Assembly: GCA_964537925.1 (NCBI GenBank)
Contig: CAZICV010000001.1
Span: forward strand, 930,001-994,000
Direction of reading: 5' to 3'
From: SLDF01 sp964537925
Lineage (GTDB): Bacteria > Bacteroidota > Bacteroidia > Chitinophagales > Saprospiraceae
Length of the DNA stretch: 64,000 nucleotides
Position 1 is the stretch's first letter. Every line of letters begins with the position of its first letter. The notes below the pieces were generated by a model. The model worked only from the letters and a program-made list of their open reading frames with translations. It had not been told where the DNA came from and did no database searches. The translations under genes and the position numbers were made by a program. Below, one piece after another: positions 36,146-45,345 of the stretch.

Positions 36146-36736
36146 TCATCCGCCGACCGCATCCAGCAATGCTTGCTCCGCCGGGGATACGGCAGGGCCG
36201 AAATAATGGGTGAGCACCCCGTGTTCGTCGAGGATATACTTGCTGAAGTTCCAGTCCGGCGCATGATCGCACCAGCCGTTGGCAGCAGGATCGGTCAGCC
36301 ACCTGAATACGGGCTGCTGGTCTGCGGCTTTCACGACGGTGCCCTTGCGGGCTACCGGAAACGTAACGCCATAGTTTACCTGGCAGAATGAGGCGATCCC
36401 GGCATCGTCTGCCTGCTCCTGACCGCCAAAATCATTTGCCGGGAACGCGATGATATTCAGCTTGTCTCCCATTCTTTCGTGGAGCGCCTGCAACTCGGCA
36501 TATTGCCCGGTATATCCACAATCAGATGCCGTGTTGACCAGCAGTGTTTTCCTGCCGGCCAAACCCGCAAGATCGACCAATGTCCCATCGTTCAACGTCA
36601 CCTGCTGCAGGTAAAAGGATTCTCTGGGTCGGGTCTTTTTGTCGTTGACCAGGACTGTCCCCTTGCTCCCCTGCCTTCCGCTCCGGCGGATCAACGGGTA
36701 CAAAAACCGCAATACTTTTTGCCTGAGTGTAGCCAC
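36146..36736 (-). CDS. Glutathione peroxidase family thiol peroxidase
   Basis: Reduces hydroperoxides, in bacteria usually with thioredoxin. The 196-aa protein has the full catalytic set: Cys73 in NTASDCGYTGQYAEL, Gln106 in FPANDFGGQE, and Trp162-Asn163 in WNFSKYIL. The active site carries cysteine, not selenocysteine. The first 40 residues are a basic extension (VLRFLYPLIRRSGRQGSKG) not needed for the fold; a start further in cannot be excluded. It lies 50 nt downstream of an SDR oxidoreductase on the same strand and its stop is only 4 nt from that of the convergent BNR-repeat gene. Confidence 0.93.
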   Translation of the reverse strand: MATLRQKVLRFLYPLIRRSGRQGSKGTVLVNDKKTRPRESFYLQQVTLNDGTLVDLAGLAGRKTLLVNTASDCGYTGQYAELQALHERMGDKLNIIAFPANDFGGQEQADDAGIASFCQVNYGVTFPVARKGTVVKAADQQPVFRWLTDPAANGWCDHAPDWNFSKYILDEHGVLTHYFGPAVSPAEQALLDAVGG

Positions 36737-36786
36737 GGGCTGTGTTTTCCTGTGATGTAAAAGAGTCGTTCGGTGTCAGCTCCTGT

Positions 36787-37602
36787 TCATGAAGGCAGCA
36801 GCTCCCGCATTTGTTTCGCGATAAGATTGGTCGCATATACGGGATTGAGCCTGTAGAGGATGTCCAGCATACGTGAATCTCTGCCTACGAAGATCCGTAC
36901 TTTGTTCCTTTCCATACCATCTACGATGATCTCCGCTGCCCTGGAGGGCTTCAGCGTCCTGGCTTTGGACTGCTGCTCCATATCCGCTCCCGGAGCGGAG
37001 GTTACCGCCACCCCGGAATTGGCCACGATATCCGTACCGATAGCCCCGGGAAAGACGACTGTGACCCGCACCCCTGTATCGCGCAGCTCGGCATATAATG
37101 CTTCAGTCAGCAGTTTGACTGCCGCCTTCGAAGCTCCGTACACGCTCTGGCCGGGAACAGGCAGAAAGCCGCCCATACTGGATATATTGACAAGATGCGC
37201 TTCGGGACGTTGGAGCAGATAAGGCAAAAAAGCTTTGACCAGGTACAGTGTCCCGTAAAAATTGACGTCCATCACCCGCGAGATGTGGTCAAAGTCAAGG
37301 TCCCTGACCCGTACAAATGGCTGTATAATACCAGCGTTGTTGATGAGTCCGTCCACGTGACCGTGCTGCGCGATCACCTGTTGAGGCAGTGAATCTGCCG
37401 CCGATCGATCGGCTATATTCAGTACATGCAGCGACAAGGCGCCTACCTGCTCGCCTGCCAGTCTCTTTGTCTCATCCAGCGCAGAAGAGCTGATATCGAC
37501 TGCAGCCACTCGTGCCCCCCTGGCTAGGAGGTTGAGGGTCAGTTCGCGGCCTATGCCGTTGCCTGCCCCGGTGACAATGATGGTTTTACCGTTTACTTTC
37601 AT
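36787..37602 (-). CDS. Short-chain dehydrogenase/reductase
   Basis: Classical SDR oxidoreductase of 271 aa. The nucleotide-binding motif TGAGNGIGREL is at residues 11-21, the NNAG motif follows near 88-91, and the catalytic Ser and YGASK (Tyr-x3-Lys) lie near residues 150-165. The sequence SRMLDILYRLNPVYATNLIAKQM near the C-terminus suggests membrane association or a lipid-like substrate, as in SDRs annotated as acetoin- or fatty-acyl-type, but substrate is not determinable. Upstream member of a unit with the glutathione peroxidase. Confidence 0.92.
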   Translation of the reverse strand: MKVNGKTIIVTGAGNGIGRELTLNLLARGARVAAVDISSSALDETKRLAGEQVGALSLHVLNIADRSAADSLPQQVIAQHGHVDGLINNAGIIQPFVRVRDLDFDHISRVMDVNFYGTLYLVKAFLPYLLQRPEAHLVNISSMGGFLPVPGQSVYGASKAAVKLLTEALYAELRDTGVRVTVVFPGAIGTDIVANSGVAVTSAPGADMEQQSKARTLKPSRAAEIIVDGMERNKVRIFVGRDSRMLDILYRLNPVYATNLIAKQMRELLPS

Positions 37603-37894
37603 GGCCGTTCATTAGTTTATCGGGTGAAATACAACAAAACAAACAAGCCTCCTCATGAGGCCCGGCCACTCTCCGACAGGATCTGTGCAGGACCTCAAAA
37701 CAAACAACAGCGCCGAACCCCGGAATGTTAGACCCTCATGGGTTTATTCACGGTTTATTTTCCAGGAAAAAAGAGATTTACAGCGCCTGTTCGCGCAATG
37801 AGGCTTCAAACGGCCACCTTGAAGAACTTCAGGGGTTTACGATCTGAAGAACAAAAGTAAAGAGCGCTAGGCGGGGCGATGCACAGCTGGCCGC
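37603..37894. other. Gene-free stretch upstream of the SDR gene
   Basis: No gene is supported here. It contains a perfect 10-bp palindrome CCTCATGAGG at 37651-37660, about 50 nt upstream of the SDR start, and a TACTTTTG box on the minus strand at 37852-37859 that fits TAnnTTTG but lies 250 nt from the gene, so it may be chance. Confidence 0.4.
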
Positions 37895-38197
37895 TCAGTG
37901 CTGGATGGATAGTTTGGAGACCATTGCCTGGGACATTGGATCCGCGTACATGCCATAAGCGTTTACAAGCACACCCTTGTACTCGCCGTTATACGAACTG
38001 ATCGCGTACAGTATAGAGGAGTCTGAAGGATTGGTATCTCCCTCGAAGCGGTACACTTCTTCTATCTCAAACTGCTCGGGCTGAAGCTTTATGGATTCGC
38101 CGCACATGATACAGTTCTCTTTAAGATTGAAATCCAGTGTAAAGCCCCTCTTGCGAAGATCTTCGAGCGCGGTTACGAGTGTGTCATATGTATACAT
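37895..38197 (-). CDS. Small Bacteroidota protein (family often labelled phosphoribosylpyrophosphate synthetase)
   Basis: Protein of 100 aa belonging to a small family widespread in Bacteroidota: YDTLVTALEDLRKRGFTLDFNL at the N-terminus, a CIMC motif near residues 29-32, VYRFEGDTNPSDSSILYAISS, and a Gly-rich GEYKGVLVNAYG ending. Databases often name it phosphoribosylpyrophosphate synthetase, but it is one third of that enzyme's size and has no PRPP loop, so the name is almost certainly a transferred error. Two closely spaced Cys could bind metal. No signal peptide; function unknown. The gene stands alone, divergent from a membrane protein. Confidence 0.85.
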   Translation of the reverse strand: MYTYDTLVTALEDLRKRGFTLDFNLKENCIMCGESIKLQPEQFEIEEVYRFEGDTNPSDSSILYAISSYNGEYKGVLVNAYGMYADPMSQAMVSKLSIQH

Positions 38198-38310
38198 GGC
38201 TGCCAGTTCTTTATATGGTACAATCCCAATTTAAGGAATTTTGTTCGTCCGGGAATACTTAATTTCAGCCCCTGTGCAAATTTGGGCTCTTTTACCTTTA
38301 ATTTGATTTC

Positions 38311-40125
38311 GTGAGATCAAACTACTCCTTAAAAGCGCTTTGGATCTCTGTCCTCGTGATCGGGCTGGTCCAGTTTGTCTATTATCCTAAGTGGGAAAAA
38401 ACAGGTACGGAGTCGGCTATCAGTTGGGATGTCTCTGGCTACTACTGGTATCTGCCGGCTTTCCTCATCTACCAGGATCCGTTGCAACAGACCTTCAGGG
38501 ACTCGATCCTGCAGCAGTACGGACCCACTCCCGACTTTCAGCAAGCCTATCAGCATGCCAACGGCAACTTCATCATGAAGTACAGTGCAGGAATGTCGAT
38601 ACTTTATCTGCCGGGATTTCTTGCAGCCCACATCCTGGCAAAACCCCTCGGGTTTCCTGCCGATGGTTTTTCAGCCCCTTACCAACTTGCAATTTCTATT
38701 TGGAGTTTTCTGGTCGTCTTCATCGGGCTATATGCGCTTCGAAAGGTACTGCAACAATACTTTAAGGATACTCATGTCGCTGCCTCTCTGCTCCTGATCG
38801 TGCTTGGCAGCAACTACCTCAATTACGCTGCGATAGATGGAATGCAGACACACAGCTATCTCTTCACACTGTATAGCCTGCTGCTCCTGGCCACGATGCG
38901 ATTCTACAAGCGCCCCAATGCCTGGACAGCGGTAGCTATAGGAGCATGTGTCGGTATGGCTGCACTGGTCCGCCCGACTGAACTACTGACTGCTTTGATA
39001 CCACTGATATGGGGTATTGGCAATCCGCTAAAAGAGACTGCCCTGGCCCGGGTCGCCTGGCTGCGTACGCATGCCGGATTAATAGCCGCAGCTGCGCTGA
39101 CAGCGGCAGTCATAGGCAGTATACAGGCTATCTACTGGAAATATAGTGCCGGCACATGGATCGAGTACAGCTACCAGGACCAGGGCTTCTCCTGGTTGAG
39201 CCCCTATATTTACAAGTGTCTGTTCAGTACACGGGCCGGCTGGCTCACTTATTCACCGGCAATGTTCTTCTCACTATGGGGATTTTACTACCTGTATAAA
39301 AACAAGCCAGGCATTTTCGCGCCTGTCTTCTTCTACGCTCTGCTGTTCATGTATATTGCCTTTTCCTGGGACATCTGGTGGTATGGCGGCAGCCTGGGGC
39401 AACGGACCATGGTCCAGCTTTATCCTGTACTGGCATTCCCCATGACAGCCTTTATCCAGGCTGCCGCAGGCTGGAACCGATATTACCGCTGGATATTGAT
39501 CATTGTGATCACAGCCTGCATTTATCACAATCTATGGGTCACACATGCCTCCCATCGCGGCGGTATCCTGTTTCCGGGTAGTATGACAGATGCCTACATG
39601 GCACATATCTTATGGCGCTATGAAGTGCAGAAGGAATCCTTATTCCTACTGGATACGGACGAGCTCTACATGGGTGACCGATCGATGATACACCGGCTGA
39701 AAACCGAAGGCTTTGAGCAGGATACCGTACGGGGCGCATGCAACGAACCAGTCATATCCGGCGCGGGCTCTTTCTGCCTTTCGGGTGAGGCTGCTCCCGC
39801 AATCATTCAAGTAGAGATCAGCCCTGAAAATAGCGGATCCTGGCTTCGTGGCGGCGCTACGTTCAGGGCAGGCGCCAAGGAATGGGACATATGGAAAAGC
39901 CCTTACCTCATGTTCAGGTTGTACCTGGGAGACAAGGTGATCAAAGAAAAGCACATACGGCTGTTCCGGGTACTGGAGCATGGAGAGACAAAGGAGCTCT
40001 GGGCAGACCTGAAAATCAAGGGGCTGTCTTTCGATCGTGCAGAACTCGGTGTATTCAATCCCGGCACTCAGCTCCCACTGCTGATAGACGACATGTATAT
40101 AGAGGGATTCTCGCCGGGTCGATGA
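38311..40125 (+). CDS. Multi-pass membrane protein with GT-C-like features
   Basis: Membrane protein of 604 aa starting at GTG 38311. Around ten hydrophobic helices occupy residues 10-440, followed by an extracytoplasmic beta-rich domain of about 160 residues (AGSFCLSGEAAPAIIQVEI, LMFRLYLGDKVIKEK). The first periplasmic loop has ESAISWDVSGYYWYLPAF, an acidic-aromatic segment of the kind that carries the catalytic Asp in GT-C glycosyltransferases (ArnT/PMT-like). It resembles uncharacterised Bacteroidota proteins; transferase activity is a guess. It is alone on its strand, divergent from the 100-aa protein and convergent with thiL (8-nt gap). Confidence 0.75.
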   Translation: MRSNYSLKALWISVLVIGLVQFVYYPKWEKTGTESAISWDVSGYYWYLPAFLIYQDPLQQTFRDSILQQYGPTPDFQQAYQHANGNFIMKYSAGMSILYLPGFLAAHILAKPLGFPADGFSAPYQLAISIWSFLVVFIGLYALRKVLQQYFKDTHVAASLLLIVLGSNYLNYAAIDGMQTHSYLFTLYSLLLLATMRFYKRPNAWTAVAIGACVGMAALVRPTELLTALIPLIWGIGNPLKETALARVAWLRTHAGLIAAAALTAAVIGSIQAIYWKYSAGTWIEYSYQDQGFSWLSPYIYKCLFSTRAGWLTYSPAMFFSLWGFYYLYKNKPGIFAPVFFYALLFMYIAFSWDIWWYGGSLGQRTMVQLYPVLAFPMTAFIQAAAGWNRYYRWILIIVITACIYHNLWVTHASHRGGILFPGSMTDAYMAHILWRYEVQKESLFLLDTDELYMGDRSMIHRLKTEGFEQDTVRGACNEPVISGAGSFCLSGEAAPAIIQVEISPENSGSWLRGGATFRAGAKEWDIWKSPYLMFRLYLGDKVIKEKHIRLFRVLEHGETKELWADLKIKGLSFDRAELGVFNPGTQLPLLIDDMYIEGFSPGR

Positions 40126-40133
40126 GCGTCGTT

Positions 40134-41177
40134 TCAGAAATGCTGCCAGCCCTGTGCCTTCAGGGCGTGGAATTTGCCGCCCTTGGTCTTCAGGTGTACG
40201 CCTTGTGATGCCTCTGTGATCTGACCGATGACGGATACATCCGGGATAGCGCTCAGTTTTTCTTCATCTGCAGGATCGACCGTAAACAGCAGCTCGTAAT
40301 CTTCTCCGCCGCTCAGGGCACAGGTAATAGGGTCGAGTCCGAACTTCACGGCAAGCAATTGTGCATCGTTGTGGATAGGCACACCTTCTTCTTCGATAAG
40401 AGCTCCGGTACTGGACTGGTGACAGATGTGGAATATCTCCGAGGCCAGACCGTCCGAAACATCGATCATAGCCGTCGGTGCCAGACCGACGCGGTGGAAC
40501 CGTTCGACTATATCCGTACGGGGTTCCGGCTTGAGCAGCCTGCCGACAAGATATTTCTGATCTTCCAGGTCCGGCTGTATGTCCGGGTGCTCGGTCCATA
40601 TCTGCTTCTCTCTCTCCAGCAACTGAAGTCCCAGGTAAGCGGCGCCGAGGTCACCCGATACACAGATCAGGTCGCCGGGACGGGCGCCGTGCCTGTAAGT
40701 CACCTGCTGCGGACGCACCGCGCCTATGGCTGTGATGCTGATGACCAGTCCCTTCAGCGAGGAAGTAGTATCGCCTCCGACCAGGTCTACCTGGTACTGC
40801 CCGCAGGCGGCACGGATACCCTCGTACAACTCTTCCAGCGCCTCTACCGAAAAGCGGTTGGACAATGCGATCGAGACCGTGATCTGCCGGGGGACAGCGT
40901 TCATGGCGCATATATCGGACAGGTTCACGGTTACCGCCTTATAACCCAGGTGTTTGAGCGGCGTATATGCGAGATCGAAATGAATACCTTCGAGCAACAT
41001 ATCCGTAGAAACTACAAAATAGGGCAGATCCCTGTCCGATTCGATCACGGCTGCGTCATCCCCGACTGCCTTGACGGTCGAAAGCTGGACTACCGGAAAA
41101 TTGCGCGTGAGGTGTTCGATCAGGCCAAATTCGCCCAGCTCATTGACGTCTGTCCTGGACAGGGGTTGCTTGCTCAT
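40134..41177 (-). CDS. thiL: Thiamine-monophosphate kinase
   Basis: ATP-dependent phosphorylation of thiamine monophosphate to thiamine diphosphate, the last step of the pathway. At 347 aa it has normal length. Motifs: GEFGLIEHL at the N-terminus, VGDDAAVI (metal-binding), STDMLLEGIHFDL, VNLSDICAMNA, and DLVGGDTTSS. The open frame extends to 41207, but ATG 41177 is chosen because its ATGA overlaps the stop of the upstream RluA-family gene, a standard coupling arrangement, and because MSKQPLSRTDVNELGEF is the family start. Last gene of the DUF4834-rluA-thiL unit. Confidence 0.96.
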   Translation of the reverse strand: MSKQPLSRTDVNELGEFGLIEHLTRNFPVVQLSTVKAVGDDAAVIESDRDLPYFVVSTDMLLEGIHFDLAYTPLKHLGYKAVTVNLSDICAMNAVPRQITVSIALSNRFSVEALEELYEGIRAACGQYQVDLVGGDTTSSLKGLVISITAIGAVRPQQVTYRHGARPGDLICVSGDLGAAYLGLQLLEREKQIWTEHPDIQPDLEDQKYLVGRLLKPEPRTDIVERFHRVGLAPTAMIDVSDGLASEIFHICHQSSTGALIEEEGVPIHNDAQLLAVKFGLDPITCALSGGEDYELLFTVDPADEEKLSAIPDVSVIGQITEASQGVHLKTKGGKFHALKAQGWQHF

Positions 41178-41839
41178 TGTGGGATCACATTTTTGAACGG
41201 CGCCCATACGGGCAGGTCGGGAACCGGGGCGTACACACGCTCCTCTCTGCCCGTGACCGGGTGAAAAAACCGCAGATCCAGCGCATGCAACTGGATAGAA
41301 CGATCCTTGTTGCCGCGGCGGAAGCCATACTTGGCGTCTCCCCTGATCGGCGATCCGATCTGTGCCATCTGCGCTCGTATCTGGTGCTGCCGCCCTGTGT
41401 GCAGGTCGATCTGCAACAGGTGATACCGCTCGCTGGATGACAACAGCTTGTAAGACAAACTCGCTTCCTTACCTGTTCCGGGCGCAGTAACTAGCGCTTT
41501 ATTCTTTTTGTTGTCAAAGTCGAGAAAATGTGTCAGCGTAGCTTCCGTCTCATCCGGTAGTTGCTGGACGAGCGCCAGATAAGTTTTGCGCACTTTGCGG
41601 TCTGCAAATTGCCTGTGCATGGTTGCCACGGCTGATTTGTTCTTGGCGAACAGAAGCACTCCGCTCGCCGGGCGATCCAGCCTATGGACCAGTTGTAAAG
41701 GATGCTTGCAATAGATCTCTGTCAGCCCCAGCATCGACTTTTCGTCCGATCCGTCCGGCTGGGATGCGATGCCTGCAGGCTTGTTGACAGCTATAAGCTG
41801 GTTGTTTTTGTAGAGGATCAACTCTCCGACACTGTGCAT
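41174..41839 (-). CDS. RluA-family pseudouridine synthase
   Basis: Converts uridine to pseudouridine in rRNA or tRNA. The catalytic motif HRLDRPASGVLLFAKN contains the essential Asp; RQHQIRAQMAQIGSPIRGDAKYG is the second hallmark. At 221 aa it lacks an N-terminal S4 domain, so it belongs to the short RluA/TruC-like group; target uridine not determinable. It begins 3 nt after the DUF4834 stop and its TGA overlaps the ATG of thiL, so translation is coupled on both sides. Confidence 0.94.
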   Translation of the reverse strand: MHSVGELILYKNNQLIAVNKPAGIASQPDGSDEKSMLGLTEIYCKHPLQLVHRLDRPASGVLLFAKNKSAVATMHRQFADRKVRKTYLALVQQLPDETEATLTHFLDFDNKKNKALVTAPGTGKEASLSYKLLSSSERYHLLQIDLHTGRQHQIRAQMAQIGSPIRGDAKYGFRRGNKDRSIQLHALDLRFFHPVTGREERVYAPVPDLPVWAPFKNVIPQ

Positions 41840-41842
41840 GGA

Positions 41843-42022
41843 CTACTTGATTTCTTCGTAGTCTGAATAATCCTGATCTCCCCGGTCCTGTGGCTTACGT
41901 CCGGGCTGGCGGTCAGGGCGTTGCCAATCCTGGTCGTTCCTGACCGGCGGAGCCAGCATGGGGCGGATCATATACCTGTATACGAGGTAAACAAGCGTAA
42001 TAAGTCCCAGCATTCTGAGCAT
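41843..42022 (-). CDS. DUF4834-like small membrane protein, 59 aa
   Basis: Short gene below the usual length cut-off. From ATG 42022 it encodes 59 residues: one hydrophobic N-terminal helix (MLGLITLVYLVYRYMIRPML) followed by a Pro/Asp/Gln/Arg-rich cytoplasmic tail (RQPGRKPQDRGDQDYSDYEE). This is the DUF4834 layout known from Bacteroidota. Support for translation is the layout, the 3-nt gap to the RluA-family start and the same strand as rluA-thiL. Function unknown. No clear promoter was found in the 179 nt that separate it from the divergent DUF2723 gene. Confidence 0.72.
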   Translation of the reverse strand: MLRMLGLITLVYLVYRYMIRPMLAPPVRNDQDWQRPDRQPGRKPQDRGDQDYSDYEEIK

Positions 42023-42147
42023 GGTACAAAGAGTTAGTGTGCTGCAAAGATACGCAAAGTAGCTGACGCGTCACGGGCTATCCGGAGACGCCGGGAGGCC
42101 TCCGTCCCCTTAATGCCTGAACACGTACAGCATTGTAATAATTCCTT

Positions 42148-42155
42148 TAAATTTG
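42148..42155 (+). promoter_or_regulatory. -7 box of the DUF2723 gene
   Basis: TAAATTTG fits TAnnTTTG, 47 nt before ATG 42202. The expected -33 position has no TTG. Confidence 0.6.
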
Positions 42156-42201
42156 TCATTTAATGATCGTTCGATCAAACCTTCTGATATAAAACAGCTC
42201 C

Positions 42202-45200
42202 ATGAATTCATTCAAGTCGGTTACCAACATCACAGGATGGTTGGTTTTTGCTATCAGCTTCGTTGTATACGCACTTTCTGCAGAAAGTACGGGCAGCTTG
42301 TGGGATTGCGGCGAATTTATTCTCGGAGCCTATAAACTTCAGGTGGTCCACCCGCCGGGAGCTCCTCTTTTTGTATTGATCGGGCGTGTGTTTGCCATGT
42401 TCGGCGACTGGTTTTCTTCCAATCCCTCAGGTATTGCCGTAGCGGTCAACCTGATGTCCGGAATGGCTTCTGCTTTCGCAGCCATGTTCGTATGCTGGGT
42501 GACCATACTGCTGGGTAAGATGGCGCTGTATGGCCGGGAAAGCCAGACTGACTCCCCGACAAACCTGGGCCTGGCGCTGGCAGGGCTTGTAGCTGGTCTG
42601 ACCACGGCTTTTTCTACCTCGATCTGGTTTTCAGCGGTAGAGGGAGAAGTGTACGCACTGTCTACGTTCTTTACCACGCTCACGCTGTGGGCCGTCATCA
42701 AATGGTACATGCTGCCCAATGAGAGCCGGCACGACAAATGGATCATCTTTGCGGTATACGCTTCGGCTCTGTCTATCGGGGTCCACCTGCTGAGCCTCCT
42801 TACATTCCCGGCGCTGGCCTTGTTCTACTACTACAAGAAATATCCCAAGCATACACTCTTCGGCGCCGTCGCGGCAGCAGGTGTCGGCCTGGCCTTCATA
42901 ATAGGCATGCAGACATTCATCATCACCGGTATACCGAGTCTCTGGTTGCGGTATGAGCTGCTGATGGTCAATAGTTTCGGGCTGCCCGTACACAGTGGAC
43001 TCATCCCGCTGATACTGACTATAGGCGCTGTGTTTTACTTTGCGGTACGCTACGCTCATCGCAAACGCAATGCCATATTGCAACAGATCCTGGTAGGAGC
43101 GCTTGTATCCATAGCCGGGTTCTCTACCGTTGCCATCGTCGTGATCCGGGCGAATGCAAATCCCCCGGTCAATATGAACAGTAACTTCAACGCGGCGAGA
43201 CTGCTGAGCTATCTCAACCGTGAGCAGTACGGTGAGCGTCCGCTGCTGAAGGGACCGTACTTCGGAGCGGAGCCGATCGGCACGAAGAGCAGCGACCGCT
43301 ATGGTCGGGTCGGAGACCGCTATGAGGTGGTCGACTACAAGATCGGTTACGAATACAATGCCTCCGACGAAATGCTTTTCCCGAGGATGAGCCACTACGA
43401 CGAATCCCGTAAACGCCTCTACCGGTACTGGATGGATGGCAAGGAGGGCAAACCTACTATGGGGGACAACCTCGGCTTCTTCATGCGCTACCAGGTGAAC
43501 TGGATGTACTGGCGCTACTTCATGTGGAACTTTGCCGGCCGTCAAAACGGGCAGCAGGGCTTCTTCCCATGGGATCCTTCGAGCGGCAACTGGATGTCTG
43601 GCATCAAAGCCCTGGACAGCAACAGGCTCTACAACCAGGATTCGCTGCCGACCGCGATCAAAGAAGATTACGGCCGCAACAAATATTACCTGATACCGCT
43701 GCTGATGGGCATACTGGGTATACTCTTCCATCTGCGCAAGTCGCGCAAGGATTTCCTGGCGCTGTTAGTGCTCTTTATCATCACAGGTCTGGGTATCATC
43801 GTCTATTCAAACCAGCCTCCGAATGAGCCCAGGGAGCGGGATTACGTTTTGGTGGGTTCTTTCTTCACATTTGCCATCTGGGTGGGCATGGGTGTGCTCT
43901 ACCTGATGGACCTGTTGCGCAACAAGGCGAAGATCAGCCCTGTAGGAGCCGCTGCGATAGCCGGCGGCATCGCCCTCATCGCACCGCTGCTCATGGGATC
44001 CCAGAACTTCGACGATCAGAGCCGCCGGGGACATACCGGCGCGCGCGACTATGCCTCCAATTTCCTCGAAAGCTGCGAGCCCAATGCCATCATCTTTACC
44101 TATGGGGACAACGACACCTATCCGCTCTGGTATGCCCAGGAAGTCGAAGGTATCCGTACGGATGTGCGTGTTGTCAACCTCAGCCTTATAGCCGTAGATT
44201 GGTATATCGACCAGATGCGCCGTAAGGTCAACAATTCGGCGGCGATCAAATTCACCATACCGTCGGAAGAATACCGCGGCTACAAGCGCAACCAGGTCTT
44301 CTACTACTCCCCGGACAATCAGGAACGGGAGATGAGCCTATCCGATGCCATCCGCTTCATCGGCGAAAGTCATCCGCTGCGAGGTGGCTCACGCTCCACG
44401 GAGTCTTATCTGCCGGCACGCCGCCTGTACATACCCGTAGATCGCAATCGCGCAGTATCCTCCGGCTGGGTATCCGCAGATGACCCCGAGCTCACCGACA
44501 GGCTCAATATCACTATCGACGGATCTTATATCACGAAGGATCAGCTTGCCGTGCTCGATATCATCAACTCCAACCTTTATGAGCGCCCGATCTACTTCTC
44601 CGTGACTTGTACGGAAGACCGCCTGCTGAACATGGGCCAGCACCTTCAGCTCGAAGGACTCGGCCTGCGTATCATGCCGATAAGCACGTCCACGGACAGG
44701 GCCTTCAGGATCTTCGGACTCGGCCGGGTAGCCGGTGACAAGTTTGTGGATAATGTGATCAATAAGTTCCGCTGGGGTAATTTTGACAAGAAAAAGACCT
44801 TCGTAGACAAAGCATACAATGCCAGCATATATGCCCACAAGATGATCATGCTACGTACTGCGTACACCCTGGTACAGCGCAGAGAGTTTGACAAAGCTAT
44901 ACAGCTGATCGACAAACAGTTCGAAGCTTTCCCTCATTTCAACTTCCCGTATGACGGCACTTCGATGGCATTCATCAACCTTTACCTGGAATCGAAGGCC
45001 TACGAAAAAGCCAAACCGCACATGCAGATACTGGCCAACCATATACAAGAGTACCAGGTCTTCTTCCGCACGCTTGATCCGATGGATCTGGAGGCTGGTT
45101 TCAGTGGCGAAAAAGCCGAAATGGACCGGACGATGGTAGACCTCATCCGCATGGCTGATGAGCAGGGCGACGATGCATTCGCGGATGAGCTCACCGAACG

Positions 45201-45306
45201 TTTCGGGCCGTTCATTGATACGGATGAACTGAAAAGGCGGGCCGGGGCAGCTCCTCAGAAAGAGGCAGAACCCCAGCAACAACAGATCGAGTCGGAGCAA
45301 CAGTAA
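42202..45306 (+). CDS. DUF2723 multi-pass membrane protein
   Basis: Large membrane protein of 1034 aa of the DUF2723 family, distantly related to GT-C protein O-mannosyltransferases and very common in Bacteroidota. The N-terminal signature is WDCGEFILGAYKLQVVHPPGAPLFVLIGR. About twelve membrane helices fill residues 10-620; a soluble C-terminal part of about 400 residues follows (DNDTYPLWYAQEVEGIRTDVRVVNLSL is the conserved entry) and ends in a Gln/Glu tail (QKEAEPQQQQIESEQQ). Activity has not been shown by sequence. It is followed after 39 nt by rpiB. Confidence 0.92.
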   Translation: MNSFKSVTNITGWLVFAISFVVYALSAESTGSLWDCGEFILGAYKLQVVHPPGAPLFVLIGRVFAMFGDWFSSNPSGIAVAVNLMSGMASAFAAMFVCWVTILLGKMALYGRESQTDSPTNLGLALAGLVAGLTTAFSTSIWFSAVEGEVYALSTFFTTLTLWAVIKWYMLPNESRHDKWIIFAVYASALSIGVHLLSLLTFPALALFYYYKKYPKHTLFGAVAAAGVGLAFIIGMQTFIITGIPSLWLRYELLMVNSFGLPVHSGLIPLILTIGAVFYFAVRYAHRKRNAILQQILVGALVSIAGFSTVAIVVIRANANPPVNMNSNFNAARLLSYLNREQYGERPLLKGPYFGAEPIGTKSSDRYGRVGDRYEVVDYKIGYEYNASDEMLFPRMSHYDESRKRLYRYWMDGKEGKPTMGDNLGFFMRYQVNWMYWRYFMWNFAGRQNGQQGFFPWDPSSGNWMSGIKALDSNRLYNQDSLPTAIKEDYGRNKYYLIPLLMGILGILFHLRKSRKDFLALLVLFIITGLGIIVYSNQPPNEPRERDYVLVGSFFTFAIWVGMGVLYLMDLLRNKAKISPVGAAAIAGGIALIAPLLMGSQNFDDQSRRGHTGARDYASNFLESCEPNAIIFTYGDNDTYPLWYAQEVEGIRTDVRVVNLSLIAVDWYIDQMRRKVNNSAAIKFTIPSEEYRGYKRNQVFYYSPDNQEREMSLSDAIRFIGESHPLRGGSRSTESYLPARRLYIPVDRNRAVSSGWVSADDPELTDRLNITIDGSYITKDQLAVLDIINSNLYERPIYFSVTCTEDRLLNMGQHLQLEGLGLRIMPISTSTDRAFRIFGLGRVAGDKFVDNVINKFRWGNFDKKKTFVDKAYNASIYAHKMIMLRTAYTLVQRREFDKAIQLIDKQFEAFPHFNFPYDGTSMAFINLYLESKAYEKAKPHMQILANHIQEYQVFFRTLDPMDLEAGFSGEKAEMDRTMVDLIRMADEQGDDAFADELTERFGPFIDTDELKRRAGAAPQKEAEPQQQQIESEQQ

Positions 45307-45345
45307 TGAAAAACAGTCCTTGTCAACCTTGTAAACTGTAAGCGA

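Noticed and set aside
37852..37859. TACTTTTG box upstream of the SDR gene
   Set aside because: It matches the -7 consensus but is 250 nt from the gene and lacks a -33 element; not called as a promoter.
42631..43731. 366-aa minus-strand frame opposite the DUF2723 gene
   Set aside because: Antisense shadow; rich in Gln, His and Val as expected from reversed codons.
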